Made by a program: the position numbers and the translations under genes. 64,000 nt of DNA from Glandiceps talaboti. Taxonomy: Eukaryota > Hemichordata > Enteropneusta > Spengelidae. The notes under the pieces were generated by a model. That model was given only the letters and a program-made list of their open reading frames with translations. It did no database searches and had not been told where the DNA came from. The stretch lies in assembly GCF_964340395.1 (NCBI RefSeq), contig NC_135565.1, positions 7,904,242 through 7,968,241 on the forward strand, in the 5' to 3' direction. Shown piece by piece: positions 32,598 to 44,607 of the stretch (position 1 is the stretch's first letter; each line of letters begins with the position of its first letter).

Positions 32598-33060
32598 CGA
32601 TGATGTGAACTCGGCCCAATTTCTTTATTTAGTGCTTACATTTATTGGCATTTGTTCTTGTTTTATTCTGTGAACCCCCCAGTACCTACAACTGACACAA
32701 TACTATTGGTGTTCTTGAGCCCAAAGAGTGCACTGTATGAATTTACTCAACGAATGGGAACGTGTAATGAGCTGAAACATACGGGTACAGTTCTTCAGAG
32801 CACTCTGTTTGAAAAGATGAGCTAAGAGTGCAGACAACGATGTTATCGTTATTGTTTGATGGTTCTCTTTCTTTCAAGTTGGAACGTTGAGTGTTATATT
32901 GTATTAAAGACGGATTCTCATTGGCTACCCGTTAGTATGAGATTTGGTCTGAGAACACCTATGGTATTGTGTCAGATGTTGGTATCAGGCAGTCAAACAA
33001 CAAACAACAATAACCGTAAGAGCTAAATAAAGAAATCACTTCGGAGTTCACTACATCGGA
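32598..33060. mobile_element. Foldback element with terminal inverted repeats
   Basis: The left end GATGTGAACTCGG plus ATTTCTTTATTTAG mirrors the right end CTAAATAAAGAAAT plus GGAGTTCACTACATC. Interior arms also pair: CTGACACAATACTATTGGTG at about 32692 against CACCTATGGTATTGTGTCAG at about 32949. Total about 460 bp, no ORF. A further GTAGTGAACTC occurs outside, at 32474. Confidence 0.75.
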
Positions 33061-33384
33061 TTTTAAACCGATTGCTACATCTACAGCCTAGTGAATACTA
33101 CTACTAGGTTGTTTTACTGGGTATAATAGTTCTGTATGATAGTACACATCAACGAGTCTCTCAAATTTTTTTTATTCATTTTTCGTGATTTATATGCCAA
33201 ATATAGTTTTTCAATAAATAAAATTGAATTTTAATAACCTGTTTGAATTGCATTATTTCAAAGATGGAAGCATAGGTTTTGGCCATTTACTACAGTTTGT
33301 ATGTTGTTGTCCTATTTCACAAGATCAGAATTAACAATCAAGGAATGGGACACTATATTGCAGACAACCTCTACTTGGTCACCT
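33061..33384. other. Short intergenic gap with nothing seen
   Basis: No ORF, repeat family or motif recognised. Confidence 0.4.
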
Positions 33385-33560
33385 GATATGTACGTGTAGA
33401 TAGAAGGGCCCACTTGTATACAAACTCTAGTACATGTAAGTCACCTGAAATGTACGTAGAGGGGCACACTTGTATACACACTTTAGTATATGCAGGTGAT
33501 CTGAAATGTACGTAGAAGGGAACAGTTGCAGACAAACTCTAGTACATGACCTGAACCAAC
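33385..33560. repeat. Three to four tandem units, about 62 bp
   Basis: Units share ATGTACGTAGA(G/A)GGG followed by ACTTGTATACA and CTCTAGTACATG. Directly upstream of the next minisatellite. Confidence 0.7.
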
Positions 33561-33639
33561 ATGAAATGGGATTCTAGCATATGTACAGATGTAAACTGTA
33601 GTAAGTGACCTGTAAGTACGTCACATGTATAGCCGTACA

Positions 33640-33940
33640 CTATGTAATTGGTCATTGGTCATTTGAAAGTACATTCATAACCTGGTTTGTAATTGGTCAT
33701 TTGAAATTTGTACATTCATAACCTGGTTTGTAATTGGTCATTTGAAATTTGTACATTCATAACCTGGTTTGCCATTGGTCATTTGAAATTTGTACATTCA
33801 TAACCTGGTTTGTCATTGGTCATTTGAAAGTACATTCACAATCTGCTTTGTCATTGGTCATTTGAAAGTACATGCCATGTACAATGATCATATCTTAGTT
33901 TTCCATTGGTCATTTGAAAGTCCATTCATAATCTGGTAAG
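33640..33940. repeat. About 42-bp minisatellite, seven copies
   Basis: Tandem copies of ATTGGTCATTTGAAA, then T(T)TGTACATTCATAA, then CCTGGTTTGT, some lacking AATTTG. Decays at both ends. Confidence 0.9.
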
Positions 33941-34254
33941 TATCACATTAATGTACATGTAGGTACTTCCATGTCCACAATGCCTAGAACACACTGTAAG
34001 CACACAGTGTATACTATGCAAGTCAAGTCCATTCATACCTGTATTTCAGTAAGGCATCCTAAATCTATATCAAAGCCCCAGAGTTATATCTGAAACAGTA
34101 TTTTTTCAACACTCTTATTATCAACTTGTTTATTTAGCTGTATGTGTCAAGACATATATGACTGCCTAGTGTTCAAACTCTAGCAATAACATCCAACAAA
34201 TTTAAAGTCTGTTGACAAACATGTAATCTGTGCCGGATCCATTAAGGTATAAAA

Positions 34255-34470
34255 TGCCTCTGGGACAAACTTCCCTGAAACTTAAATTTCTTCAATTCTC
34301 TCCAAACTTTGCCATGTGAAAGCGTGTTCCTGGTCCTTTTGAAATAATTTAAAAAAAATTAGGGTTCATCATATCGTTTTCAAGAAAATCAATAATGTTT
34401 TATTTGCCCACAGAGTTAACACAGTATTCGGTGGCCATATTGGATGGCGGCCATATTGGATTCTCAAATG
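34255..34470 (-). repeat. Dispersed repeat family F (minus copy)
   Basis: Reverse complement of 29985-30215: CCAAACTTTGCC, then ATTCGGTGGCCATATTGG. GGCCATATTGGAT is locally duplicated. Confidence 0.65.
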
Positions 34471-34793
34471 ACTGCATTTTGAAATAATTTTTACCTCTAT
34501 TTCAAAAATATATACAGTGACTACAGATTTTTTAACTTGAATTTCACTGAGAATAGGTTGGACTTTTCTTGAGCAAAGTAACAGAAAAAGTTAATACAGA
34601 ATTTATTTCCACAGCATATTCTACCTTAACTAGCCAGTGTACACAGTGCCATCAATGAGTAGAGATATAATACAGGTAATCAGAAGGCTTGAACTAATGA
34701 ATGGTGTATTTTTCAATGGCTCAAATTTAACAAAATAAAGACAAAAGATACGCCATCTGGGGCTATAATGGAAACATTTTACAAACACTCCTT

Positions 34794-34826
34794 GCCCCCC
34801 ACCCCCCACCCCCCCACCCCCACCCC
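34794..34826. repeat. C-rich tract (CCCCA)n
   Basis: Four or more runs of five to seven C separated by single A. The complementary strand could form a G-quadruplex. Confidence 0.85.
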
Positions 34827-35139
34827 TTTAACACCCCTTGTCACTTACAATTAATTGACAACAGTTGTGTTTTACATGACTCAATTATATAATTTCACAA
34901 TCAAATCAATAATCTACCAGTGTTTTCATCAAGGGTGCTATGCAGGTCAAATTTACCTACATGTACATTGCCACATCTGTGTCCCATCTACATGGTATAA
35001 GACAAATATGAAACAAGGTGAATTTTTACCAGATTTTCTCTTGCCTCTGACCATTATATAGTGTGTGTTTTTTTTAATAACAATAGTATGTAAATGTATG
35101 TACAGTATGCCTACAGAATATCTTTCCAATCTGTTATAC

Positions 35140-35700
35140 CTGGTGTCAGTCAGATGTACACAGTGGACTAGCCTGGTGTTCACATTTAGTTGGTACAGGC
35201 CTAGTGTTAGCACTGAGCTAGCCTGGTGTTAACATAGGACTGGTGCAGATATTAATCCTTCCAGTTGCTAACACATACTGGTGAGGTGTCAGTGTTAGCC
35301 TAGGGTTAGCACTAAGCTAGCCTGGTGTTAACATAGGACTGGTGCAGACATTAACCTTCCAGTTGCTAATACATACTGGTGAGGTGTCAGTGTTAGCCTA
35401 GGGTTAGCACTGAGGTATATGATGTAGCCTGGTGTTAACAGGACTGGTCCAAGCATTAACCCTTCAGTTTCTAAAACACATGCTGGTGAGGTATTATTGC
35501 CAGTCTAGTGTTAGCAATGATCTATACTGCCACACTGGTGTTAACATAGGACTGGTGTAGGCATTAACCCTTCCAGTTACTAACAGTGTCAGCCTAGTGT
35601 TAGCACTGAGCTAGCCTGGTGTTAACATAGGACTTATCCAAGCATTAATGCTTCAATTTGCTAACACATGCTGGTGAAGTGTTTAGTGCCAACACTAAAC
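35140..35700. repeat. About 110-bp minisatellite, five copies
   Basis: Repeated order: AGCCTGGTGTTAACATAGGA, CTGGTGCAGACATTAAC, CTTCCAGTTGCTAACAC, TGGTGAGGTGTCAGTGTTAG, CCTAGGGTTAGCACTGAG. Copies differ by deletions. It lies just downstream of the FGFR1OP2-like gene's 3' end. Confidence 0.85.
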
Positions 35701-35841
35701 GTGTATATTAGCCAATGCAAGCCCAGACACAAAGTGTTTCTGTAGCTGACAGCTATACTATCTACATACCTAATTCATTTGTTAGTGGTACTCTCCAAAA
35801 TGAGAGAAGTCGTGGAAATGTATCAAATAAATATTGAACAT

Positions 35842-35847
35842 TTTAAT
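35842..35847 (-). terminator. Candidate polyadenylation signal of the FGFR1OP2-like gene
   Basis: ATTAAA on the minus strand, about 160 bases beyond the stop codon; the variant signal and single-motif evidence make this tentative. Confidence 0.25.
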
Positions 35848-36004
35848 TAAGATGTACAGGTACAAAATCACCCCCCCCCCCCCACTCTCCCCACCCCCGC
35901 TCCCTGCCATTCCCAGGGTATACAACCAGTTATAAAATAAAACCTAACAAACATACTGGTTACACAAATAATACTATATTTCTATCTATCTATTACATAA
36001 TTTA

Positions 36005-39000
36005 TCAAGTACTTTTCTCATCACTAGGACTGCTGTCTCTCTTACTTCTATCACTCTCCCCTTTCTCTGTATTTTCATCTGCATTCCCATCTTTATCATC
36101 CACTTGTATCTCCACCTGTATCTCTTCCTGGGTCACTACTTCCGTACTAACAACTTCATCATCACTTTCACCACTTTTGACATTTTCACTTTCAATTATT
36201 GTGCGTTCTAGTTCCTCCATAGCCTCATTTCCGAGCTCCCTTGCTTGAATTTCAGTTTCAAGGACTCCACTGTCAGCTTGGGTATCCCCACTCACAGTTT
36301 CAATACTCTCAATTGTGTCATCAGCATCTACGGTTTCAACATCCCCACTCACAGTTTCAACACTCTCAATTGTGTCATCAGCATCTACGGTTTCAACACT
36401 CCCACTTGTGTCATCAGCACCTGCAGTTTTAAGATCCCCACTGACAGTTTCAAGATCTCCACTTTTATGTTCAATACTTTCACTGTTGACACTAGTTTTA
36501 TTTTCCTCCCCACTTTCCTTAGTTTCAAACATAACATTATTTCCACTATCATTATTTTTTCCTCCAGGAACACCAGGGTTATTTTCCTCACTTTTATCAA
36601 TATTTATCTTTGCCTTAATCTCAGTAACACTATCATCACTTTCTGGTTGCTGTTTCTGTGTCAAATCTCTTTGAAACTGCTCATGTACATGTACACCATA
36701 GCTGTCATCCCGGGGATACTTTTTAGGCCATGGTTTCCTAAACTGACGACTAATCCCCAATATTTCCCGTAATCCTTTGTTTTCAACTTGGAGTCTGGTG
36801 ATCAGTTCGGTTTCCTTGGCAACTGCATCATCATCAACATTTACTGCCTCTGACATCACCATGGCCATTTCACAGATTTTTTGTGTCATCGTCTGGAGTT
36901 CCTGGAAAAATACAAAAAGGACATAAATTATTTGTCAGTGACAAATCTTTCATAATACTTACTTGCAAAATACCAACAATACTGCAATGAGGGATCTTAC
37001 GTCTCATTGAAGATCTCACAAGATATGCAAATATGCGATGCAACAACGGTTGTCACACATGTAATCGTGGTCAAGCTTTCGTCATGGCCATGTGTGATGA
37101 TGTTGAGAACAATAGTGTTGCCATGCATTTGACACTTTCAGCTTGACTACCCTCAATTGGTTGCTATGGATGCAATGGTTGCTATGGATGCAATGGTTGC
37201 TATGGATGCAATGACTCAGGCGTGATCTCATGAGATCTGCCGCGAGATGAAAAACGGTTTATTCGATGTTTATTCCAGTCCTTACTAGTAATAACTGAAT
37301 TACTTACTTTGGAGTTATTTTGATGTACATCAAGTGAATTACTATCCACCTTATTAGCCAACACTAATTTTAAAACTTGTTCCCTGTATTTGGTCATAAT
37401 CAATTCCAGTGCCGACTGATGTTCCTCCAGCGCCGTTCGTAATTCCTTGTTTTCATGTTGTAGTTCCCGTATTTGTCGGTTTTCTTGTTGTATTCCCAAC
37501 ACAAGTGCTGATCTTGGTCTGTGGCGTGCTGCTTCATTCATCTCGGCAAGATCTTCTTGGTACTGTTATTAAAAGGACAAGAAAATAATCAAAACTCGAA
37601 ACGATTTTGAACACTGAAGTGACCATATGGATGAGGATTTGGTATTTATTTTGGATTTTTAATTCATAAAACAATTTTATCATGGCTTCTTACTTCTACA
37701 AGTGTAGATAGTAAGGACTGCCTACCAATACAACCATCATTAGCTTCTTCACAATACTCCATGAATGCCTATTGTCACAACAAAACAATACCATTAGAAT
37801 ATCACTGTGTGTCACTGCAGCTAACAAACGTCCTTCACCAACTAAGAGTACAGGATTCCATCCAGCCAGATAAACACCTTGATTCAAAAACTGAAATTTT
37901 CAAGAACTCATTTTTCACCAGAACAATTGTTGACTGGAATACAATACCCTCTTCTGTCATCAAATCGTCTTCGACATATTCATTCAAGACAAGACTTAGA
38001 AATCACTTAAATCAGTAGTTTTCATATCTTAACCTTTGACCCCCATTGGCATGATACTCCTAAGGTGCCAGTTATATATCCAGATCCAGATCCCAATATA
38101 ATATTATGTCTATTGCAACGCTGAGTGATATATTTCACAGCTACCTAATCTCATAACAGTTGTCTTTGCTCACACTTTTCAGTTTTGAATTCATTAAAGT
38201 TGTACTAACTGTAACTGGAGTCCTATTTTTTTTCAATTACACAACAAAATAACATATTCACTGAAAACTGTTAAAATACCGCTACATGTCATTCGACACC
38301 ATAAGTAGTAATGTAATGTAAGTAGATATCTTTTAAAGTACACTGTGCATCTGTAACTTTTTCTCCTGTTTGTCCTTTTTTGTTGTTGTGTTTTTTTCTA
38401 TGTACATAATCTTGCAACAGGTTCCATTGGGAGAACAGTGCTAATGCACTGAAATGGTGTCTGTATATGAAAGATTAATAAATAAAAAAAATAAATAAAT
38501 AATAATATGTTGAAATCTTGATTACGTTGGGGGTGCTCATTTCGAGTGCGGAACCATACCTACATGTAATTGGATTTATCATACCATACTCTGTGTATAA
38601 CTATTAGACCCAGAATACCGTTCTTTTCCCAGTAAGTGAGTCAAAGCTATTAAATGAACTATCAAGATCAGTGATCCTGATCACAAGGTTTCATGTTGAG
38701 ATAGACACCAAAAAGATAACACACAGACATCACTTACACTGTGCATGTGGGCTCTGTATTTAGTTAATGATACAATAGCACGATAAAACACCACAAACAG
38801 ATCTAAACTAAAGACTGACTGGTTTTACTTCCTGTATTATCATTTCAAGTAATAAGAGGATTTTATAAACTGGTAAATTCCAATACATCTAACCATAGAA
38901 GTCTTTGATCTAACTTACTCTGGCTGAATTCTTGTAACATTAACAATAGCCTTCTTAAACTTTAAAGCATCTTATGCAGATGTTACCTGTTTTACAATAG

Positions 39001-39266
39001 TGTTATTGATGCACTGTGCACAATAACAAATTATCACAGTACTGTAATTAGGACCTGATGTAGTTTTCATGACTTCTTTATTTCTACTAAGAACAATTCA
39101 CTGAAAACTACAACTGTTAGTAAAGGAAGACTTTCACATCTCTACACCTTACTCTTAGTACATCTAATCATACATACACATGCATACATGTTTATTGTTT
39201 GTCATATTTCTCCACTATAAAATAACCCTCAATGAAGAAATGCCAAGTATTACAACATAAATAGAC

Positions 39267-39325
<59 letters not shown>

Positions 39326-39543
39326 GATAGACAGATAGACAGATATATATGTAGATAAATAGATAGACAGACAGACAGAGACAGACGGACGGATGGACAG
39401 ACAGCTAGACACATACATACATACATACATACATACATACATACATACATACATACATACACACACATACATACATACATACATACATACACACATACAT
39501 ACATACACACATACATACATACATACATGTACACATACAACAT

Positions 39544-39592
<49 letters not shown>

Positions 39593-41052
39593 ATCTACAT
39601 ACAATGTACATGTATGTACATGTAACTTACATACATTACATGTACAACGTGCTACATACTCAGTATGTAACACATTGTACATGTAATGTATGTACGTATG
39701 ACTGACTAGCAGTGACACTCTGCACAAATGTCTGTGTGTATCTCTCTCTCTGTAGGTTGTACAATGTATTACACTATATACCATCCAGCACACTTGAAGT
39801 CACATACATGTACATACACACTCACTAGGCCGAGTCATAATCGTACACAACACAAAACAAATGCCTACTAACCTGTGTATGTCTAAACTGGTACTCTGAT
39901 GACACACACCCTGCATGTGCCATTCTCTACACAACACACTTTACTTAGAACTGGCACATTTGATATTTACAACACACAATTCGTAAACAATAAATAACGC
40001 TCCAATAATGTCGTTGACAACAACGACCACTACTACTGGACAGATAGACTATGCATTGTCACAATAAGACATATAGTCTGTGCACTGATGAGAGTTTTAT
40101 AATCAATAGCAATGCAGTGATTTCAATGCTGTTAAGTACATGACAATGAATGTTAATCAGATACAGTGACATAATAACCTATAAACACTAATACTCCGAG
40201 AACAACAGACATGCCTACAGCATGTTGACAGCATTTTATCTTGGTGTAGTACAACGGTACAAAAATTCCTGCAATGCTTGTTAAACTATTTTAAAACCAA
40301 AGAATCAACTGATACATTTTAATTGTTTAAACCAGGATAGCTAATTTGTTGAATTCAACATTTTCCATTCTTTAATATAATACAGGCATGTCCACACATG
40401 TTCATATTGATTTAAACTTAAAAAGCAAGGTGTGCTTGCGATTTTTTTTTTCTTTTTTTTTTTAGAATTTTTTGCATGTTTTGTAATCGCAAAGAAAGGG
40501 GAATCTTATAGTGGAATTTATAATTGTGTTGAGTTTCAATAGCAAAATATGTTTGATAAAGCACCACATCCAACCATGACACATGAACAAAATTTTGCCA
40601 GTGATTTCTTCGTACAACTGTATAGTTTATGCGTTATCTTTTTTAAAAATGTTCGTACACACCTTAATTTTCCCGTTGGTATGGGCAGTATCTTCATTGC
40701 CGGGTCATTTATTTCAATTTTTTGTTAGTTTATCCACTTTCCTACATGACAACATCCATGTTGGTATTTTTTACAATAACCTTGGCATTTCACTATTGCT
40801 ATGGGTGTAGACTTGTTGCTAGGCATATGTTTATTCACTTGCCTAATCATACCTATTTTTATCTTTGCAATATACACCATCATTTGACTGTTGTTATGGG
40901 TGTAGTCTTGTTGTTAGGTCTATATGTACATGTATGTTCATCTCTGCAATGTCTATCCATTTCTCTATTAATCCCTGTTATTATCGTTGCAATATACACT
41001 ATCATTTGGCTGTTGCTATGAGCATCGTCTTGTTGCTAAACATACTTGCACA

Positions 41053-41127
<75 letters not shown>

Positions 41128-41303
41128 CTCCTCCTCCTCCTCCTCTCCTCTTTATCACTTTATCTCACCTGTTTCATGGCATCTATTCTTTTATTCAGTG
41201 TTTCCGTCTGTGCAATCAATGTATCTGTGTTACTGTCATGTTCTGTTAGTCTGTCTACCAGCTTCTTGGCATCAGCCATCACTTGTTCTATAGACAATGT
41301 CAT
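36005..41303 (-). CDS. FGFR1OP2: FGFR1OP2/SIKE-family coiled-coil protein, 428 aa, acidic C-terminal extension
   Basis: Coding exons are 41303-41169, 37562-37308 and 36901-36005 (TGA), all joined in phase 0 (1287 bases). Residues 1-45 are MTLSIEQVMADAKKLVDRL and onward; 46-130 contain ARHRPRSALVLGIQQENRQI, then RELQHENKELR and EEHQSALELIMTKYREQ; 131-185 contain ELQTMTQKICEMA and RLQVENKGLREIL. These match the remembered FGFR1OP2/SIKE signature over the whole ordinary length. The family forms coiled coils and is part of STRIPAK phosphatase-kinase complexes. Human members are about 207-253 residues; here about 240 extra residues follow, rich in Glu, Asp, Ser and Thr, with an internal duplication (VETVDADDTIES). 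FGFR1OP2 versus SIKE1 cannot be separated here; this may be the single pre-duplication gene. Confidence 0.92.
36300..36430 (-). repeat. In-frame coding duplication in the FGFR1OP2-like tail
   Basis: A 60-base unit and a related partial copy encode SVETVDADDTIES and a second (S)VETVDADDTIES separated by VETVSGD. The duplication is a multiple of three and preserves the frame, extending the acidic tail. Confidence 0.75.
36990..37265 (+). repeat. Dispersed repeat family B (copy 2)
   Basis: Same blocks as 16545-16800, in the second intron of the FGFR1OP2-like gene. This copy has a threefold 18-bp tandem (TGGTTGCTATGGATGCAA) at about 37160-37210 where copy 1 has one. Confidence 0.8.
37616..37705 (+). 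repeat. Family A half-copy
   Basis: From GAAGTGACCATATGGATGAG to ATGGCTTCTTACTTCTAC. It abuts the LINE fragment that follows. Confidence 0.75.
37750..38510 (+). pseudogene. LINE fragment, ORF2 C-terminus plus 3' UTR
   Basis: An 85-codon open frame to the stop at 38018 encodes VQDSIQPDKHLDSKTEIFK, then NSFFTRTIVDWNTIPSSVI, then SFKTRLRNHL. That 'FF-RTI-DWN-LP' ending is typical of the last residues of CR1/jockey/L2-like LINE ORF2. About 490 bases of 3' UTR end in AATAAATAAAAAAAATAAATAAAT. It lies in intron 1 of the FGFR1OP2-like gene. Confidence 0.8.
38511..39258. other. Intronic stretch with no feature seen
   Basis: Intron 1 of the FGFR1OP2-like gene; unique-looking AT-rich DNA without coding signals. 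Confidence 0.45.
39259..39595. repeat. Compound microsatellite (GATA)n-(GACA)n-(CATA)n-(CA)n
   Basis: GATA units at about 39263-39330, GACA/GACG units to about 39410, CATA units at about 39413-39530 and CA units at about 39546-39590. All long frames across it (for example a VCVCVC or YVCMYVC frame) are artefacts. Confidence 0.97.
40765..41050. repeat. About 120-bp tandem repeat, three copies
   Basis: Units share TTGCTATGGGTGTAGACTTG, TTGCTAGGC, and ATC(T)TTGCAATATACACCATCATTTG. Located in intron 1 of the FGFR1OP2-like gene. Confidence 0.75.
41055..41122. repeat. (CT)n microsatellite close to an FGFR1OP2 donor
   Basis: About 34 CT units followed by (CTC)n, starting about 27 bases downstream of the exon 1 donor on the minus strand, where it reads (AG)n. 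Confidence 0.97.
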
Positions 41304-41332
41304 TGTATAACCTCATACAGCAAAGTACACTC
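41304..41332 (-). other. 5' UTR part of the first coding exon, FGFR1OP2-like gene
   Basis: An acceptor TTTTCAG|GAGTG lies at 41333-41335 on the minus strand, so the start codon exon carries 29 bases of 5' UTR and an upstream non-coding exon must exist. Confidence 0.6.
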
Positions 41333-41379
41333 CTGAAAATACAAACAAGAAAGAGAAAAATATTTGATGTGGTTCACTG

Positions 41380-43131
41380 TTTCTGTTCCACGGCCCACAA
41401 CTTCAGGAGACTTCCACTAGTTTTTGTCTGCAAAGATGGTTCCAGGATACCAGGGTTCTGCCAAGCTTGAGAGTAGTCCTGGTCACTAATTAATATTCAT
41501 CCTAATTTGCATATTTAATATAGATGGTTACCGGGTAAAATTGTCCTGACAACATGAATATGAAAACTAGTGTAACGACTCCAAGGGTTAATTTTCTGTG
41601 ATGACAATGAATCCCTACGTATCTTTTTAAATATTTTTCCGAAAGAATCAAAAGCAAACTTAGTCTGAAATATTCATCTGCTGGGCCGCTTTTCGTAATC
41701 TCACTCACTACCCCACATCATGAGAGGTATTATTATACAACATGTAAGTAAGAAAAATGCCTGGATCTTAGTTTAGCTTTCTCCATATGGCAAAGTTTCA
41801 AGAGATTTAATGAACTTTTATTTTCAACTTGAAAGTTGCCCCAAAGCAGTGTGCCGTCTAACTTGTAAGCCAATTTGACGCTCCACTAAACACACACAAT
41901 ATCTAGTGATGCACCAAAATTTGGTACCCCCTATCACTTTCTATGTGGTGACTCACAAGAAATGCCAGTTTTTCTCATTTTGACTCACAACAACAAAACT
42001 GGACTATCATTAGCGGGCACACTGCTGCCAAGGCAGTCTCAGTGTACATGTACATAACTATCAAACTGTAACAAGAATAACATCTAGGAATGATCTGTAC
42101 ATACCCAAGCACATTACACAGCTTTGTAATAAGAGAACTTAAACTGTTTTATGTTCAATGGTGTTAAAAGTTTTCCAATGGATTTAAAGTCATGTTCAAT
42201 CTTGAAATCTTTTAAAATGAATTATGTATATATATAAATCTTATCTTTTACACCAGACATAAACATTCTGTCAACTTCTCTTTTTTCACTTTCAGTGTTT
42301 TATTATGTAATTCCTAATAGTTGTTGTTCTAATAGACTCTAACTCAGTTTTTTTCATTTGTATGTAAGTGTATTTTTAATGCAAATATTGTATATTTTCC
42401 TTTTCCCGACATTGTGTAAGAACAGCCTATGGTGCAATAATTTATCAAGGTTAAATAAAGTCAATAACCAATAACAAAACTCAAGTCATGCCAATTGCAT
42501 ACACAGGGTAACATGAGTCTCTATACGTAAAATATGTTGTATACCCCTCACTATAAATTACAAGATTGTGTTCAACTTCAAGCTAGGGAGTTGGGTTTAC
42601 TTTATAGGTTTAGGGAAAGGAATGGAGTCAGACTCCCTAGCATAAACTACATTTGTATCATTTGCAGTACATGGCTACTGTTCGACATTGTTTCCATATA
42701 TATATATATTCAATATTTATAAATGACAATAGAATCAAAGTGTACAGTTATTGGCAAATCACTGTTTTTAAAATTTTACACGTCATGTGCCTTCTTTAAA
42801 AAAATATTGGATTAAAAGGTTCACTTTGGATTAGGATTCAAATCTAGGCGTGAAAAACGGTTGTTAGGCAGAGATATAGAAAAGGTTGGTTCAGAACAAA
42901 AGGATAATCCCACGTAATCCTTATTAAGGCGGTGACCCGAGATTGAATCATTGCCCTTTATATAAGTTCCACACAGCTGCAGTCCCTCGACCACTGATCG
43001 TGAAACACATACAAAAATTTGAGTACTGGATAAATAAACATTACCCCTTCTAACTAAGAGTCAACAAAATGTGACTTCTATAAACAACATCATTCGAGCA
43101 GTGTTGGTTGAGTACATACCAAATAACTTAC
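41380..43131. other. 5' intron of the FGFR1OP2-like gene
   Basis: Intronic if the upstream non-coding exons are right. It holds a short element end near 42405-42475 (AATTTATCAAGGTTAAATAAAGTCAATAACCAAT, described as a tail of this form) that looks like a LINE 3' end. No ORF is supported. Confidence 0.4.
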
Positions 43132-43450
43132 CTTTGAATTTGTAACACGACGATGTAGCACTAGCAACTGGCATGTCAAAAAAAATAAGAGGTCAAACGG
43201 GCAACGCCGCCGATAAATTTCAACATCGATTTAAATGAAGCTCTTCTTCAATCTAGAAAATCTAACGAAAACTTTACAGAAAAAGCCTGTTATCTTACCT
43301 GATTTTGAATAATTCTGGCTGATGAATGATCAATATCGTGCCTTACGTAGGTAAAAAGTGACTTCCAGGCGTGATCACTTCAAAATCGTGTTTACAATAT
43401 TTTCAAAATGGCGATCCCCGGTTCAACTTCCCACCAACGAGGGCGCACTC
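43132..43450 (-). promoter_or_regulatory. Probable first exon(s) and promoter of the FGFR1OP2-like gene
   Basis: Two minus-strand donors are present, AAAG|GTAAGTT (exon side from 43132) and TCAG|GTAAGATA (exon side from 43299), fitting alternative non-coding first exons about 1.8-2.0 kb upstream of the coding start. A YY1-like AAAATGGCG is at 43405-43413 on the plus strand. The transcription start is not determined. Confidence 0.4.
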
Positions 43451-44219
43451 TCGACCAACTGTAAGTACATAAAATGAGTGACGTGACACGTCGGGGACTG
43501 ATCTGTGGGTTCAACCTCCTTCCGACCAGGTGTGTAGTGGTCCGCCCGGATCGAGCAAGAGTCGCTAGTGCTTTTTGTTTGTTGTTTGGCTGGTTGGTTG
43601 TTTAACGTATGTTTTAACAGCCCAACTTAATACCCTGATGTTATGTATATAAACACATAGCTATAAATTTACGAGAGAGAAAAAAAAGGAGAAAGAATCG
43701 ATTGACAGATCTGCATGAAGTATTTTGGAATATTGAATATCTATAGTGGGTGTTTTTTTCTCCTAACATACACTTATTATGGCTAACGGTGGGAAACAAA
43801 TTGAGCACAACTTCCAATGTTTTTAACAAGATGAAAGACCAAGTTTGCTGTGTGACCGTAATAATTTATGACAATTGGTCAATTGAAATTTAATTTGCAT
43901 TTTAAGTTTTAAAAAAAATCAAAAGAGTTCATAAAAGCCATAACTTCAAATATCATAAACTCAAAATACATGTAACACATATTGTATTTTGTTATTGTGA
44001 AAAAATTAGGAGAAAAATTAGGGCAACGAAAATGCATCACAGCTTCTGACCTTAAACATTGACCCATCAAGCAGTGGTGTGAACGAAGATGGGTTGTATG
44101 CTCTCCAGGGAGTTGAGGAAGGACATAAAGGGGCGTTGTATACCGCCATTGATCAGTGCCAGGGGTAATAAATTGTGAGAGCCTTGAACTCTCATGAGAA
44201 AAGGCACATAATAAATTCG

Positions 44220-44360
44220 TGCATTTTCACATTATAGGTGAAAAGGAGTTTAAATAGGTGTATCTCGGTAACAAAGTGAAAATTGTGTGATGTGAAATCA
44301 TGTGATGACTCTCCAGAACCCAAAGTTTATGAAAATACCTTTATTTCTTGGAGTGCCCTT
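44220..44360 (+). repeat. Family D fragment
   Basis: GACTCTCCAGAACCCAAAGT, TTATGAAAAT, CTTTATTTCTTGGAGTG matches the ends of the copies at 17335-17565 and 24718-24950. Confidence 0.6.
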
Positions 44361-44607
44361 ACATTTTAACATATTTTACACCTATATCCATTTACCTTTA
44401 CATATTTTACACCCATATCTTCTATATATGTAAATTAATAGAAAACATCCATAATTCGACATTATATCAGAATCAAGGGTTTTTTTTGTAAGTATTTTCA
44501 CGTAAGCAAAAAGCTTATAAACTCAACTTGTGCCACTTTAACTCATATCAACACCATATATGGTACGGTGGCCCACGAGTGACACAACAAAGTCTATTGC
44601 TTTGAAT

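Noticed and set aside
36241-36772. Plus-strand frames of up to 175 codons
   Set aside because: Shadows of the FGFR1OP2-like last exon on the opposite strand, repetitive because the coding strand has an in-frame duplication.
39215-39793. Frame of 192 codons rich in YVCMYVC and LSIYLSIY
   Set aside because: Pure translation of GATA/CATA/CA microsatellites.
40865-41310. Frames with long Ser-Leu runs
   Set aside because: They read through the (CT)n repeat; the real coding exon here is on the minus strand (41303-41169).
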